A DNA stretch of 64,000 nt from Leptoclinus maculatus (taxonomy: Eukaryota > Chordata > Actinopteri > Perciformes > Stichaeidae), in contig JAVDOI010000006.1 in the NCBI GenBank assembly GCA_032191485.1, positions 27,527,384 to 27,591,383 on the forward strand, written 5' to 3'. The notes beneath the pieces are model-generated. The model was not told the DNA's origin. It worked only from the letters and a program-made list of their open reading frames with translations, and searched no databases. Shown piece by piece: positions 21,358-32,100 of this stretch; position 1 is the first letter of the stretch, and the number at the start of each line of letters is the position of its first letter. Position numbers and translations under genes: made by a program.

Positions 21358-22470
21358 GTGTCTGCCCCACGGCCACTTAAATTAATTAAATCAAAAGTAA
21401 ACAGTCGAGGAGTTGTACTAAATAACCTAATCCAAGTTAAAACTAACGCAACAGTGCAACAAAATAGGATCATTAAATGTGGACTCTTAAATATCAGATC
21501 TTTGTCATCTAAAGCTGTACTAGTAAATGAGTTAATATCAGATAATCATATTGATTTATTTTGTCTTACTGAAACCTGGCTGTGTAATGAAGAATATGTC
21601 AGCCTAAATGAATCAACTCCTCCAAGTCATATTAATACTCACATTCCTCGAGGCACCGGCCGAGGAGGTGGAGTAGCAGCCATCTTTGACTCAAGCCTAT
21701 TATTGAACCCTAAACCTAAACTAGACTATAACTCATTTGAAAGCCTGGTTCTTAGTCTTTCACACCCAACGTGGAAAACAATACAGCCAGTTATATTTGT
21801 TATAGTGTACCGGGCCCCAGGTCCGTATTCTGAAGAGTTTTCTCAGTTTCTGTCAAGTCTGGTCCTTAAAACAGATAAAGTAATTATTGTAGGTGACTTT
21901 AATATTCATGTGGATGTCGAGAATAATAGCCTTAGTACTGCGTTTATCTTATTATTAGATTCGATTGGTTTCTGTCAGAGTGTACAGAAACCCACTCACT
22001 GTTTTAACCACACCCTCGACCTGGTTCTGACTTATGGCATCTCAATAGAAAATGTAATAGTCTTTCCACAGAACCCTCTCTTATCGGACCATTATCTAAT
22101 AACTTTTGAATTCCTACTAACTGAGTATGCGCCGTTGGGCAAGAGTTGCTACACTAGATGTCTATCTGATGGTGCTGTAGCTCAGTTTAAAGAATTGATT
22201 CCATCTTTATTCAACTCAATACCATGCTTCAATATAACAGAGGACTCCTGTGATAACTTTAGTCCAACCCAGATTGAACATCTTGTCGATAGTGCTACAA
22301 GCTCACTGAGAAGCACACTAGACTCTATTGCTCCTCTAAAAAAGAAGTTAGTAAAACAAAGGAGGTTCGCTCCATGGTATAACCCTCAAACCCGTAAATT
22401 AAAGCAGACATCGCGAAAACTTGAAAGAACAAGGCGTTCCATTAACTTGGAAGAATCTCGGTTAGTCTGA
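21358..22470 (+). pseudogene. L2 LINE AP-endonuclease domain
   Basis: Motifs in order: CGLLNIRSLSSKA near residue 40, LTETWLCNEE near 70 with the catalytic Glu, RGGGVAAIF near 100, VYRAPGPYSEEF near 149, VGDFNIHVD near 177 with catalytic Asp and Asn, HTLDLVLTYG near 221, and SDHYLITFEF near 243 with the terminal Asp-His pair. This is the target-nicking endonuclease of the L2/CR1 group. The frame ends at a TGA at 22468-22470. The same frame continues past it (RDSLKIYKKALRNARAAYY) to another stop near 22610, so the TGA looks like a point mutation. The annotated start is a convenience and not a known initiation site. Confidence 0.92.
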
Positions 22471-22648
22471 CGAGACAGTCTTAAGATATATAAGAAGGCC
22501 CTCCGTAATGCTAGAGCAGCCTATTACTCATCGTTAATAGAGAAAAATAAGAACAACCCCAGGTTTCTCTTCAGCACTGTAGCCAGGCTGACAGAGTCAC
22601 AGCTCTGTTGAGCCGAGTATTCCTATAGACCTCAGTAGTAATGACTTC

Positions 22649-23836
22649 ATGAACTTCTTTAATGATAAGATCATAACTATTAGAGAGAGCATTAACAATG
22701 TACTGCCCTCGACTAGTACCGATCTTTCCTCAAATAGGGTACCCTTAGAAACAGCTGCAAACCCTGATATATGTTTAGATGGCTTTACTCCCATCGATCT
22801 TGAAAAATTTACTTCAACAATTTCTAAGTCTAAACCTTCTACCTGTCTCTTAGATCCTATACCGACTAGACTGGTTAAAGAAGTGCTACCATTAATTAGC
22901 ACGTCTCTACTAGATATGATCAACCTGTCTTTACTAACAGGCCATGTACCACAGTCCTTCAAAGTAGCTGTAATTAAACCTCTTCTTAAGAAGCCCACTC
23001 TCGACCCAGAGGTGTTGGCTAACTATAGACCGATGTCTAACCTTACATTCCTCTCCAAGATCCTTGAGAAAGCAGTCGTAAATCAGTTGTGTGACTTTCT
23101 ACATAACAATAGTTTATTTGAGGATTTTCAGTCAGGATTTAGAAAGCATCATAGGACAGAGACAGCTCTGGTAAAAATAACTAATGACCTTCTAATTGCA
23201 TCAGACAAAGGACTTGTCTCTGTTCTGGTCTTGTTAGACCTTAGTGCTGCGTTCGACACCATAGACCATTACATCCTGTTGCAGAGACTTGAACATTATA
23301 TTGGCATCAAAGGAACCGCACTGAACTGGTTTGGATCTTATTTATCGGATCGATCTCAGTTTGTATATGTAAACGATGAAGCCTCGATGAAGACCAACGT
23401 TAGTTATGGAGTTCCACAAGGTTCTGTGCTTGGACCAATTCTGTTCACCTTATATATGCTTCCTTTAGGTAATATTATCAGAGAACACTCTATAAACTTT
23501 CATTGTTATGCAGATGATACTCAATTATATATATCGATCAAACCAGATGAAACCAACCAGCTCACTAAACTACAAGCATGTCTTAAGGACATAAAAACCT
23601 GGATGACCTGCAACTTCCTGATGTTAAACTCAGACAAAACTGAAGTTATTCTACTAGGCCCAGAACACCTCCGAAATCAGTTATCTAATGACATAGTTTC
23701 TCTAGATGGCATTGCGCTGACATCCAACTGCACCTTAAAGAATCTTGGAGTAATTTTTTATCAGGATTTGTCTTTTAATTCTCAGATAAAACAAATTTCT
23801 AGGACTGCCTTTTTTCACCAACGTAATATTTCATGA
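22649..23836 (+). pseudogene. L2 LINE reverse transcriptase
   Basis: RT blocks: KPSTCLLDPIPTRLVKE, YRPMSNLTFLSKILEKAV, FQSGFRKHHRTETALVKITN, LLDLSAAFDTIDH with the first catalytic Asp, YGVPQGSVLGPILFTLY and HCYADDTQLYISIKP with the catalytic YADD, then LMLNSDKTEVILLGP. It is one frame off from the endonuclease part because of a frameshift near 22600. It ends at a TGA at 23834-23836, in-frame with the C-terminal part, probably a mutated arginine codon. Normally it reverse-transcribes LINE RNA at the nicked target in the nucleus. Confidence 0.93.
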
Positions 23837-24126
23837 ATCAGGCACATCCTGTCACAAAGCGATGCAGATAAATTAGTTCATGCATTTGTTACCTCTAGAC
23901 TAGATTACTGTAATTCCTTATTTTCAGGCTGCTCTAATAAATCTCTTAAATCTCTCCAGCTGATTCAGAATGCTGCAGCTCGTGTACTAACAAGAACTAA
24001 GAAAAGAGATCATATTAGTCCTGTATTAGCTTCTCTGCACTGGCTCCCCGTAAAATCTAGAATAGAATTTAAAATCCTTTTACTTACCTACAAAGCCCGA
24101 ACTGGTCAGGCACCATCATATCTTAA
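23837..24126 (+). pseudogene. L2 LINE C-terminal part, upstream of the nested insertion
   Basis: The frame continues after the TGA as ADKLVHAFVTSRLDYCNSLF, then LQLIQNAAARVLTRTKKRDH and ISPVLASLHWLPVKSRIEFK. It stops being LINE exactly at TTAA (24123-24126) and resumes after the second TTAA (25264-25267) with a block that includes RELRSTNSGLL and ARAFSYQTPLLWNKLPVSVR up to about 25490. The conserved C-terminal region of L2/CR1 pol is thus split by the insertion. Confidence 0.9.
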
Positions 24127-24686
24127 CCCTCTGGGAACTAGGCCATTTTTTGGATTTTTTTATGTTTTCTTAAACTCACCTTTTAAGGCACTTTCATATA
24201 TGCTACATAGACATGTCTTATATCAAAATGTGCAGAACAATCTCAGCTATCTATATAATGAGGCACCAATTGTCCTAAGGCACTGTGCACTGTGCAATTT
24301 GGCCCTAAAGCTGAACAGTTGGAAGTCCAATTTTTTTAAATTCTTCAAATCTCTACTTTACTCATGTGGACAAACTGTTTTGGTGTTTGAAATTTTTTTT
24401 TTAAAGTCTTAGGTTCACACAAGTAGTGAAATATATGAATAAAATAGTAGATAGATGTATAATAAATGTCTCAAACCAAATTTTGTAATATCGTTTTTTG
24501 AGTAAGTGTAATTTACTCTCACCTGTAGAGGGACTGTCACTTTACTTTGTTGTCTGGGCTGGTAGTGCACTGCACCCTGGTAGTGCACTGCACCCTGGCA
24601 GCTGTGAATCCTCTCTGTAATATTGAACAGTCATTACTAAGTAAAGTTCTCACTCCCTTTGTCCTTTCTTCCTCCACACACACACA

Positions 24687-24723
24687 AGATAGATAGATAG
24701 ATACTTTATTCATCCCCAGGGGG
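24687..24723 (-). repeat. RTE/Rex3-type LINE tail scrap
   Basis: AGATAGATAGATAGATACTT then TATTCATCCCCAGGGGG is, inverted, a CCCC...GGGGATGAATAAAGTATC end with a GATA-type tail, a pattern I associate with fish RTE (Rex3) 3' ends. Only about 37 bases are present. Confidence 0.45.
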
Positions 24724-24820
24724 ACGAGCTAACAAGCTACACGCTCGAGCTAACGGACGAGCTAACAAGCTACACGCTACACGCTCGAGCTAACGGACGA
24801 GCTAACAAGCTTACACGATG
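24724..24820. repeat. Minisatellite around GAGCTAACAAGCTACACG
   Basis: Three imperfect units of 33-40 bp, each ACGAGCTAACAAGCT(T)ACACG, two with CTCGAGCTAACGG. A related word returns near 24968. Confidence 0.85.
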
Positions 24821-25267
24821 TAAACAACTCACCCAGTCCATAAGCTCGTCATAAGCATCATAGCTCGCTGTGTGTCACGCAGACTCCACTAACTGTGTGT
24901 TTACATGTCTGTAATCATAAAGCTACAGCTGTCTCAGAACGCTGCCGTTAGCAGACGTGCTAACTAACGAGCTAACAAGCTACACTACACGATGTAAACA
25001 GTCCGTCCCCCAGATCGTCACATGATGAACTGTAAGCTCGTCATAAGCTCGTCATAAGCATCACATCTCGCTGTGTGAGTCTCGTACTATCTCGTGAGAA
25101 TACGGACACGGAAGTGGAGAATCTACAGATTTCTATAGATATTCGAACCATTTTTCTGTGCCGTTTTTCGACGGAGATATTAATAGAAACATAGAGTGAG
25201 CGATAGAGTGAGCGCCGCTCCCCACTGCTCACCCGCGGCGGCGCGGGCGCTGACTTCCGAGTGTTAA

Positions 25268-25490
25268 AGAGTTTATAGTACCATATTATCCTACTAGAGA
25301 GCTGCGCTCCACTAATTCAGGGTTACTTGTAGTTCCTAGAGTCTTAAAAAGTAGGATGGGAGCCAGAGCCTTCAGTTACCAAACTCCTCTTTTGTGGAAC
25401 AAGCTTCCCGTTTCAGTCCGGGGGCAGACACACTCACCACATTTAAGAGTAAGCTTAAGACTTTCCTTTTTGATAGTGCTTATAGTTAGG
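25268..25490 (+). pseudogene. L2 LINE C-terminus, downstream of the nested insertion
   Basis: Continuation of 23837-24126. The conserved NKLPVSVRG block and a FLFDSAYS-like end are visible in one frame with a small shift near 25425. The text ends at a stop near 25487. It marks the 3' end of the LINE coding part. Confidence 0.85.
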
Positions 25491-25619
25491 GCTGGCTCAG
25501 GTTTGCCTTGGACCAGCCCTTAGACAAACTGGTATAGGCTTAGACTACAGGGGGACTTCCTAGGATACACTGAGCTCCTCTCTCCTCTTCTTCATCTCTG
25601 TCTGTATGAATTGATGTCC

Positions 25620-26095
25620 CATTAATGCTCACTACTAACTCTACTTCTTCCCCGGAGTCTTTGTGCTTTCTCGCCTCACAGGTTCCCATGGATCGTGGTT
25701 TCATCTGGACCCTGGTCATTTCCACCCGCCATGGCCCTGCTGACACCTACTACCAATTTTTATTATTAACATTATTAACCCTAATACCTTTACCACTAAT
25801 GCACATTACTGACTTTGTTTCTTCCCCGGAGTCCTTGTGCTTTCTCTCCTCACAGGTTTCCATGTATCGTGGTTTCATCTGGACCCTGGTCCTTCCTCCC
25901 GCCTTAACCCTGCTGACTCCCACTAATAAATAACACTCTTATTATTACTTACATTACTATTTCATATTACCGGTACCATTAATGCACATTATTGACGAGC
26001 TTCTTCACCAGAGTATCTGTGCTTTATCGCCTCGCAGGTACCTCTGGATCCGGGTTGTACCTGGACCTGGTCTTTTCTCCTGCCGTCGTTCTGTC
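25620..26095 (+). repeat. L2 3' UTR tandem units
   Basis: Three units of about 175-185 bp start near 25627, 25800 and 25985. Shared words: CTTCCCCGGAGTC(T/C)TTGTGC, CGTGGTTTCATCTGGACCCT and CC(A/T)TTAATGCAC(A/T)T. The third is more divergent. Short frames here are by-products. Confidence 0.85.
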
Positions 26096-26350
26096 ATACA
26101 CTGAATGTGTTGAAATTACATTGAATGTGTTGTAATTTTGTTATGCTGTTCAACACTTGACATCTATTGCACTTCTGTCCATCCTGGGAGAGGGATCCCT
26201 CCTCTGTTGCTCTCCCTAAGTTTTTCCTGTTCCGATGTGAGGGTTCCGGGACAAGATGATGTCATGTGTACATATTGTAAAGCCCTCTGAGACAAATTTG
26301 TAATTTGTGATTTTGGGCTATACAAAACTGAATTGAATTGAATTGAATTG

Positions 26351-27072
26351 GTGGAGCGGACCTGCTTCACTGTTATCAACTGATCAGGAAAAGGACATGG
26401 ATGAGGACTGTGTTGAAGATGAGGTGAACACTGAGCTTAGGTCTAAGTTTCAGGCTGTAGTACAGCTGACCAGGACTGAACAAGCTGAGCCACTATTGGA
26501 CTTGAAGTACAGTAGGTTAAAAACTGCATTAAGAATAACTGCATGGGTGAAAAGATTCATAGCTAATGCCCGTTGTAGTCAAAGGATTCAGGGAGAGCTA
26601 ACTTCAGAGGAGCTCACTGCAGCAGAAGTGTACTGGGTGAAGACGACCCAAGATCAGAGCCACAACCACTCACACCCTCTCATTTCTTGGTTGGGAAAAG
26701 ACTAACTTCTCTACCGCCAAAGACTATGCTGCCACCGTCTCAGGCAACTAACTTGAGCAGAGAGGACATGGGCCGGAGATGGAGGTACCGGCAGAGACTC
26801 TTAACCAGCTTTTGGAACCGCTGGAGAAAGGACTACTGATGGACTTGAAATCAGCTCACAAGTGTGAGACACCCACACCAACTGTGCTCAAGGTGGGAGA
26901 TGTCATCCTGATTGGAGAGGACAACACGCCCAGGCAGAACTGGAAGATGGGCAGGATAAAAGAATTGTTCACTGGGAGGGATGGACTCATTCGTTCCTGT
27001 ACTGTTCATACCTCTACAGGCAGTTTGTTGAGGAGACCTGTTCAGTTGATAAATCCATTAGAAATAAGTTAA
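26351..27072 (+). pseudogene. BEL pol after RNase H, integrase core deleted
   Basis: BEL text resumes with WWSGPASLLSTDQEKDMDED and continues to LTSEELTAAEVYWVKTTQ near 26650, the segment before the integrase in Pao elements. It then passes almost at once to RLTSLPPKTM and REDMGRRWRYRQRLLTSFW near 26700-26810, and, after a frameshift near 26830, to KVGDVILIGEDNTPRQNWKM and RRPVQLINPLE. These are the DUF5641-type C-terminus. The zinc-binding and D,D-35-E catalytic regions of the integrase, normally several hundred residues, are missing near 26650-26690. The copy could not integrate by its own enzyme. Confidence 0.88.
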
Positions 27073-27107
27073 AGTAATGGGCTGAGTAGTAATGAACAAC
27101 TGTTCAT

Positions 27108-27119
27108 CGGGCGGGAGAA
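27108..27119 (+). other. BEL polypurine tract
   Basis: CGGGCGGGAGAA directly before the 3' LTR; position and purine content fit the plus-strand priming site. Confidence 0.65.
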
Positions 27120-27381
27120 TGTTGTAAATTGTTTTATTGATCTGATTTACTTTGATTGTGATTGCATTGAAACAGGAAATGCTTTTACTTTGAAGCCAGG
27201 AAGTAGCATTATATGTGCTTCTTGACGCTAACTATGATGATGATAAGTGGAAAACCACATGTCGAGTGCGAGAGCGCCTTTTGTTCACTTTAACAGTTTG
27301 TTATACTGCAGTTTAGAAGTAAAGTGTTCCGTTCAAACCCAGACGTGTCTTGGTCCTCATTAGAAGCTCCACTTCACAACA
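27120..27381 (+). repeat. BEL 3' LTR, 262 bp
   Basis: Same ends as the 5' LTR. Extra AACCCA-type 6-bp segment near 27337. Followed by the second GTACC. Confidence 0.95.
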
Positions 27382-27468
27382 GTACCAAAAGCAAAGAGTT
27401 TATTGGACATAAACAAGTCGTCTAACGACAAATGGTGGGTAGAACGAGCCGTCCTTGTTCCTCCACGG

Positions 27469-27982
27469 CAGACCTGGGCATTGTACGGCCCGTTGGCTGT
27501 TGCCGACTGGCCCGCGGGACATCAATGGGAAATTAGGAATAAAATGTAAATAATTGTACATCATGCACGGAATACAGCTGCATTGCTTTTATTTTGAAGG
27601 CGACTGCTGCTGTCTTTTATCTAAATTTACGTAAATTAGTACGTTCGTGGATGTGCGAGCAGCGGCTCACTGCAATCCCAATAATAGCAGTGTCGGCAGC
27701 TGGAACCACTTTTAGGTAAGTGGTCGCACGAAATAAATTTATCTAAATCCAGATATATATTTTAAGTTGACTTTACTTAATTTATATTCATAATTTTACC
27801 TCAACTATTTTGAGTAAAGTTTACTCACTATGTTCATGTTTAGTATACTCAAATGTATTATGTAACCTCAATTACTATTTACCTTTTTTGTTTTAGTAGA
27901 TTCAGATCAATTTAATGGTTTAATTTCTACAAACAAAAATTAAGTTTGATTTAGTTAAACATTTTTAGCTATTACTTGTATC
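27469..27982 (+). mobile_element. hAT 5' end fragment
   Basis: CAGACCTGGGCATTGTACGG followed by CCCGTTGGC is a typical outer end of a hAT group common in vertebrates. The right end is not seen; the next hAT end starts at 27983. No coding text recognised. Confidence 0.45.
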
Positions 27983-28222
27983 CAGTGGCGGGCCGTGCAT
28001 TTCATACCCAGGCCTTCACTTCTGTCATGCAGCTGAAATACCACCTTATAACCACATGATGGCGCTACAGCTATTATTCGTTTCTAAGGCTGTAACTATG
28101 TACGTACTCTTATTAAACCGTTCGGTACGAGGCTTACAATACGTTTGAATAATGCTAGAGCATTTGGAAAATGCAGAAGCTTAAATTCAGGAAAACATAA
28201 TATTTTCTGTGCTCATGTAGGA
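27983..28222 (+). mobile_element. hAT end fragment, related to 59120
   Basis: CAGTGGCGGGCCGTGCATTT and the next 170 bases closely match 59120-59290 (TACCACCTTATAACCACATG, ATTAAACCGTTCGGTACGAG). No matching right end or duplication identified. Confidence 0.7.
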
Positions 28223-28500
28223 CAGTGGTTCTCAGCTGGTCTGACTGTGAGACCCACCATCATCCCTTAATGACAAGCCGCGGCCCACTCATCACTTCAG
28301 GAGACGGTCTTATGATTTACTTTTCACAACGTAAACATTAAACGTACTGCTCTGCAATCTATTTCCTCGTCTCAGCCCCCTGTGTCACAGTGTGTGGTAC
28401 TCGAGTCAGGAAGTTTCTCAGAATGCCCATATTTGATTGGCTGCATCACGGAAAATCCCCCAGAGTGCCTTCAGGATTTGAATTTCTAGCAGTCTGCCCA
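28223..28500 (-). mobile_element. Charlie/Buster-like hAT end fragment
   Basis: CAGTGGTTCTCAGCTGGTCT and TTAATGACAAGCCGCG match the left end of the complete hAT at 61173. The 28300-28480 part (AACGTACTGCTCTGCAATCT, ACTCGAGTCAGGAA, ATTTGATTGGCTG) matches 59330-59450. The right end is missing. Confidence 0.65.
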
Positions 28501-28765
28501 TGCGCAGACAGGAAAGTGTGTGGAAATTAAATTGTACATATTTTTTTCTCATTACTTTTACCTGAATGGAATTAACTCATTTTAAACGAGCGCAGTACAT
28601 TTTAAGATTACTTAAGAAAAATACGTAGGATTCAATTGCTCATTAAAATCGATGAAATAAACTAGATTAAGACATGTAACATTTAAATTTTTTCAATGTA
28701 CACATGCCATTACTGACACATGCAAAAATGATGAGAGAGGTACGTAAAGCATCATAGTTTGAGGC
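28501..28765. other. Unassigned sequence before the Harbinger MITE
   Basis: AT-rich, no motif recognised. Confidence 0.25.
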
Positions 28766-28768
28766 TTA

Positions 28769-29446
28769 AGCCCCAGTTCCACCAAAAGCCAGATATACAA
28801 CGGATCACCCCGTATCACCTCGGATAAAAAGAGGTGAGATCCGGGGTGATCCGCGGTGATCCGGGAAGGAAATCGTCCCGGATGACAACACATTTGACAT
28901 GTTTCCCGGTTCTACTACGGTCCTACTACGGTTCCGCCACGGATCACCCCTGTTCAACCCTGGTTTATCCCGGATGGCCACGGTTTGACCACGGTTCAAC
29001 TACGGATACGCCACGGACACGTCACGGATGAAGCGTCCCATCCGTGGTGCAACCGTAGTGGCTCCGTGATGAACCATAGTACAACCGGGGTGATCCGGGG
29101 TGTCAACTAGCTCCCGTTTTATCCCGGATTAACATGGTTATACTATGGTTACGCTACGGTTCATCCCGGTCCTACTACGTTTCTTCCCGGATGCGCTACG
29201 ATCAACGCCGCCCCCCTCTCCATTCCCGGATGGCCACGGATCACCCCGGATGTTAGTTGTACGTCCGGCGAGCCGCTCGTCTTCCCGGATACGCCACGGA
29301 TGGCCACGGTTCAGCACGGATGGCCACGGTTTTACTACGGTTCATCACGGAACGTCCCGGACTGACTACGGTTTCACTACGGTTCCACTCCCGGATGACC
29401 CCGGATCTGATCCGTAGTATATCCGGCTTTCGGTGGAACTGGGGCT
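28769..29446. mobile_element. PIF/Harbinger-type MITE, CpG-rich with internal word repeats
   Basis: Inverted ends AGCCCCAGTTCCACC(A/G)AAAG extend imperfectly for about 45 bp and are flanked by TTA at 28766-28768 and 29447-29449. A 3-bp TTA/TAA duplication is the PIF/Harbinger signature. The 678-bp interior is built of recurring words: CCCGGAT, CTACGGTT, GGCCACGGAT, GTGATCCG. It has no coding capacity that I believe; frames on both strands arise from the repeats. Confidence 0.85.
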
Positions 29447-29449
29447 TTA

Positions 29450-31516
29450 GTGCCACTGACCAAGCTGCATAAAAATAATGCATTGGTGTGAGAATATGTT
29501 GGGCTATGAAAAAGAAACACACATACAGACAGACAGACAGAGATTTCTTGCTTTATAGTTAGAGCTTTTTGAATTTGATGAAAATGAGTGATTACAATAA
29601 ATCACAGCAGTTATATGAGTGCAACAACATGCCCTTGGTTCAACACGACACAGACCAATATTTAACTCGGCCCTGGTTTCAGCTGGTTCAGATCAGGTTC
29701 ATTGGAAACAGTTGCTTTGCTGTCATAGCTGAATATTACCTCCTTCATACACAAAATATGACCCCGCTGAGGCTCGCCACCAAAATGCCAGCAGTAGCAG
29801 CGGCTAATTGGCGGCACCTCGTCCCCGGGCACATGCCCAACGCTGAATCTCGGGGTGCGTGCCAGGCTGGCAGGCTGCTGGTTGGCCCAAACAGGCCAGA
29901 TGCTGACTTGACTGGTGGTGTGCTGGCAGTGCAGGTGTTGGTCTGAGTGAATTACACTTTGGGTTTGTAGCTGGATCATGTTTCCATTGCTGGCTGTATT
30001 TTCTGTATCCTCATTATAACAGAGCCTTAGCTTCCACCCCTCTTCAGATGAGTAGACGTGCAATCTGCTGCCACAGAACCAGTTTGTGCATGAATAATTA
30101 TTTCTGTGTCACTTGCTGATCAAATATTTACAAACCTGTTTTTTAAGTTGTTGTAATTCTCCCAAAAAACTAAAATTGCAATAACATTTCTAGTGGTCAT
30201 TTTTGTTGACACACCTTGTGGAGGCCATATTTAGAAGAGTCTGAGGAATTATTGTCTTTCTGAGACTGCAATGTAATCATCTAAAATCTAGAAAGATGAT
30301 TACAAGCGGCACTGAACTGTTATTGACGTTCTACTCATGCTGCATCCCAAATATATAGTGTATACACTATTTGATTATCATCATAAAAAAAGGAACTATA
30401 AACTATTTTGCACTACAAGGAAATAATATAACAGACGCCAAAAGACGTCAAATAAAGAGTTGCTATGGTAGACTGTTTTTAAGAACTATTTTATACTAAC
30501 ATGAAAAGATACAATTTATGTATGAGGATTTACTGGCCCATCACAAGTCACATCGAAATGAAAACAAGTCTGGAAATAGTTGTTGAAGCAGTATAAGTTC
30601 CATTAAGATCAATTCGCTGTGGGGGCACAATGGGGTGCTATAACAAAATCAGGGTGGGTTTCTTTTACTGTGGTTCTACCACATAAATTCCCGAATAATT
30701 TCTCACTATGTTAAATTGACCGTTGTTATTTAAACCCTCTTTAAGAGATAAAGCATGCTGTTAAAGAATTTATACTCTCCTCAAAAATTTGACCAAGCAT
30801 CACAAGATAAACCCTTTTAGAGACAATAGTGGGCCATTATTACAGTGAATGAATTCCATTTACACAGGAGGTCCTTTTCAGTTACAAGAATTTAAAAATA
30901 GTAGAACAAAATAGCCTGTTTCTGTCTACAGCTCCTACCACTGTGGTGGTAATCATCCTTAATTATCAATAATATTGTTTTTAAAAGAAAACCCAAAGCA
31001 GTCCTCTCAAACCTTATCTGCTTAGCTGTCATCGAGCAGCTGCTATTTCACATGACTGCACCTCGCCTCTGTCCAGATTAATTGGAGCATTTCTCAATAA
31101 TTTCCCCTATTTTTTGTTCAGAAAAATACTTTTGATCAAGGTTTTATCCTGCTGAGTGGAAAGATTATCTTTGGCAGGCTAGTATGCTAATGACTGACTG
31201 CTGGACCTGTGTCCAAATTATAGAGCTGGATAAACGCTGAGCTCTGCAAGTGTGTCAGAAGTCAAAAGTCAGGCCATTAGGAGAGTCCGTCTCACTCCAG
31301 GCAGGTGTGTGGACTGCTAAACTGAAGTCAGTGCTCTGGATCTGTAGCTTTTGTATCAATACATTTTTTTATTTCTGTCAAATTCATTAATGCGTCTTTA
31401 TTTAAGAAATAGCATGCATTTTGAAACATAAGTTTTGCCCTAATACAGACTTTACTAATGAATAACCAGCAGAAAGACATACAATTAAAAATGTCACCAT
31501 GAAATTACATGTTTAA
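29450..31516. other. Unassigned, partly single-copy-looking DNA
   Basis: No gene supported. 29780-29950 is unusually GC-rich for the area, with GCCAGGCTGGCAGGCTG and similar words. 31000-31330 has clustered TAATT, CAGCTG and TTATCTGC sites and looks like candidate conserved non-coding DNA. Both are guesses without a comparison. Confidence 0.2.
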
Positions 31517-32100
31517 TTAAAGCTGCAAGCAGCATTGATCGACCGCTCGCAACTTCATGCACGTCGAGGGTACTGGCAGGACTCTGGTTGACGCGGCCAT
31601 GCATTTCTGTGACCATCATACACTGCGTGCACGAGTTAGATGATATTTTTCTGCGTCGACCAGCAGCGTAGCAAGATCATGTTGCCAGGTCTTAAGCCTT
31701 AAATGTTTTGAGTGTACCACCGATACAATCATAAATATAAGCCTGTTAAGATCATTAAGAAAATGAATGTGTGTGAATGCGCTTCAGTGTTTGTAACATA
31801 ACAGACTGTCGGTTTACTGGGATGGGGTTCAACTCCCTGCAGTGTCCTGCTGATTGTATTTGGACTTACATGAAAGGTAACAGAACAGTAGTGTCATTTG
31901 CTTTTACTTGAACACTTTAATCTAACACTGTTTTCATTTTAAGCTCTTCTGTAACTTTAGATTGTAGTGTGAAGCATTCATTGTAACATTGAACCTGATT
32001 CTCATGTAGAAGCTCTGGACAGATCATTTATACTAATGCCCACTGAAATGGTTTGAGAACCACTGGTATCTAACTTTTGCTCTCCAAGCATCTTAGTTTT

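Larger units (their letters stand above)
24127..25263. mobile_element. piggyBac-like non-autonomous element
   Basis: The insertion is flanked by TTAA at 24123-24126 and 25264-25267, and removing it with one TTAA restores the LINE reading frame exactly. Ends are CCCTCTGGGAACTAGG and, inverted, CACTCGGAAGTCAGCG, short and imperfect, beginning with the C-rich type of end seen in piggyBac elements. TTAA duplication is typical of piggyBac and also of Kolobok, so the superfamily is probable but not proved. No transposase frame is seen. It holds a short RTE-type tail and a minisatellite. Confidence 0.8.
21232..26349 (+). mobile_element. L2-clade LINE (Maui-like) inserted in the BEL pol
   Basis: BEL coding text stops at 21231 and resumes at 26351, with GGTG at both junctions (21228-21231 and 26350-26353), a short duplication usual for L2. 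The element has an AP endonuclease, a reverse transcriptase with YADD, tandem 3' UTR units, GGGCTATACAAAACTG and a (GAATT)n tail. It lies in the same orientation as BEL. Stops, frameshifts and the piggyBac-like insertion at 24127-25263 disable it. Its own length without that insertion is about 4 kb. Confidence 0.93.
17269..27381 (+). mobile_element. BEL/Pao LTR retrotransposon, defective, carrying a nested LINE
   Basis: Two LTRs (17269-17524 and 27120-27381) start TGTTGTAAATTG and end CACAACA. They are flanked by exact 5-bp duplications GTACC at 17264-17268 and 27382-27386. A primer site follows the left LTR and a purine-rich GGGCGGGAGAA precedes the right one. Inside are gag, protease, reverse transcriptase, RNase H and a C-terminal pol piece of the Pao type. 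An L2 LINE occupies 21232-26349 between RNase H and the remaining pol. The integrase core is missing and there are several frameshifts and a stop, so the copy is dead. Without the LINE it would be about 5 kb. Confidence 0.97.

Noticed and set aside
28805..29522. Arg/Gly-rich frames on both strands
   Set aside because: Generated by the CCCGGAT/CTACGG word arrays in the Harbinger MITE.
29569..30063. A 125-codon plus frame and a 133-codon minus frame overlapping each other
   Set aside because: No motif, no splice or start context, and overlap on both strands in a GC-rich stretch. Chance frames are more likely.
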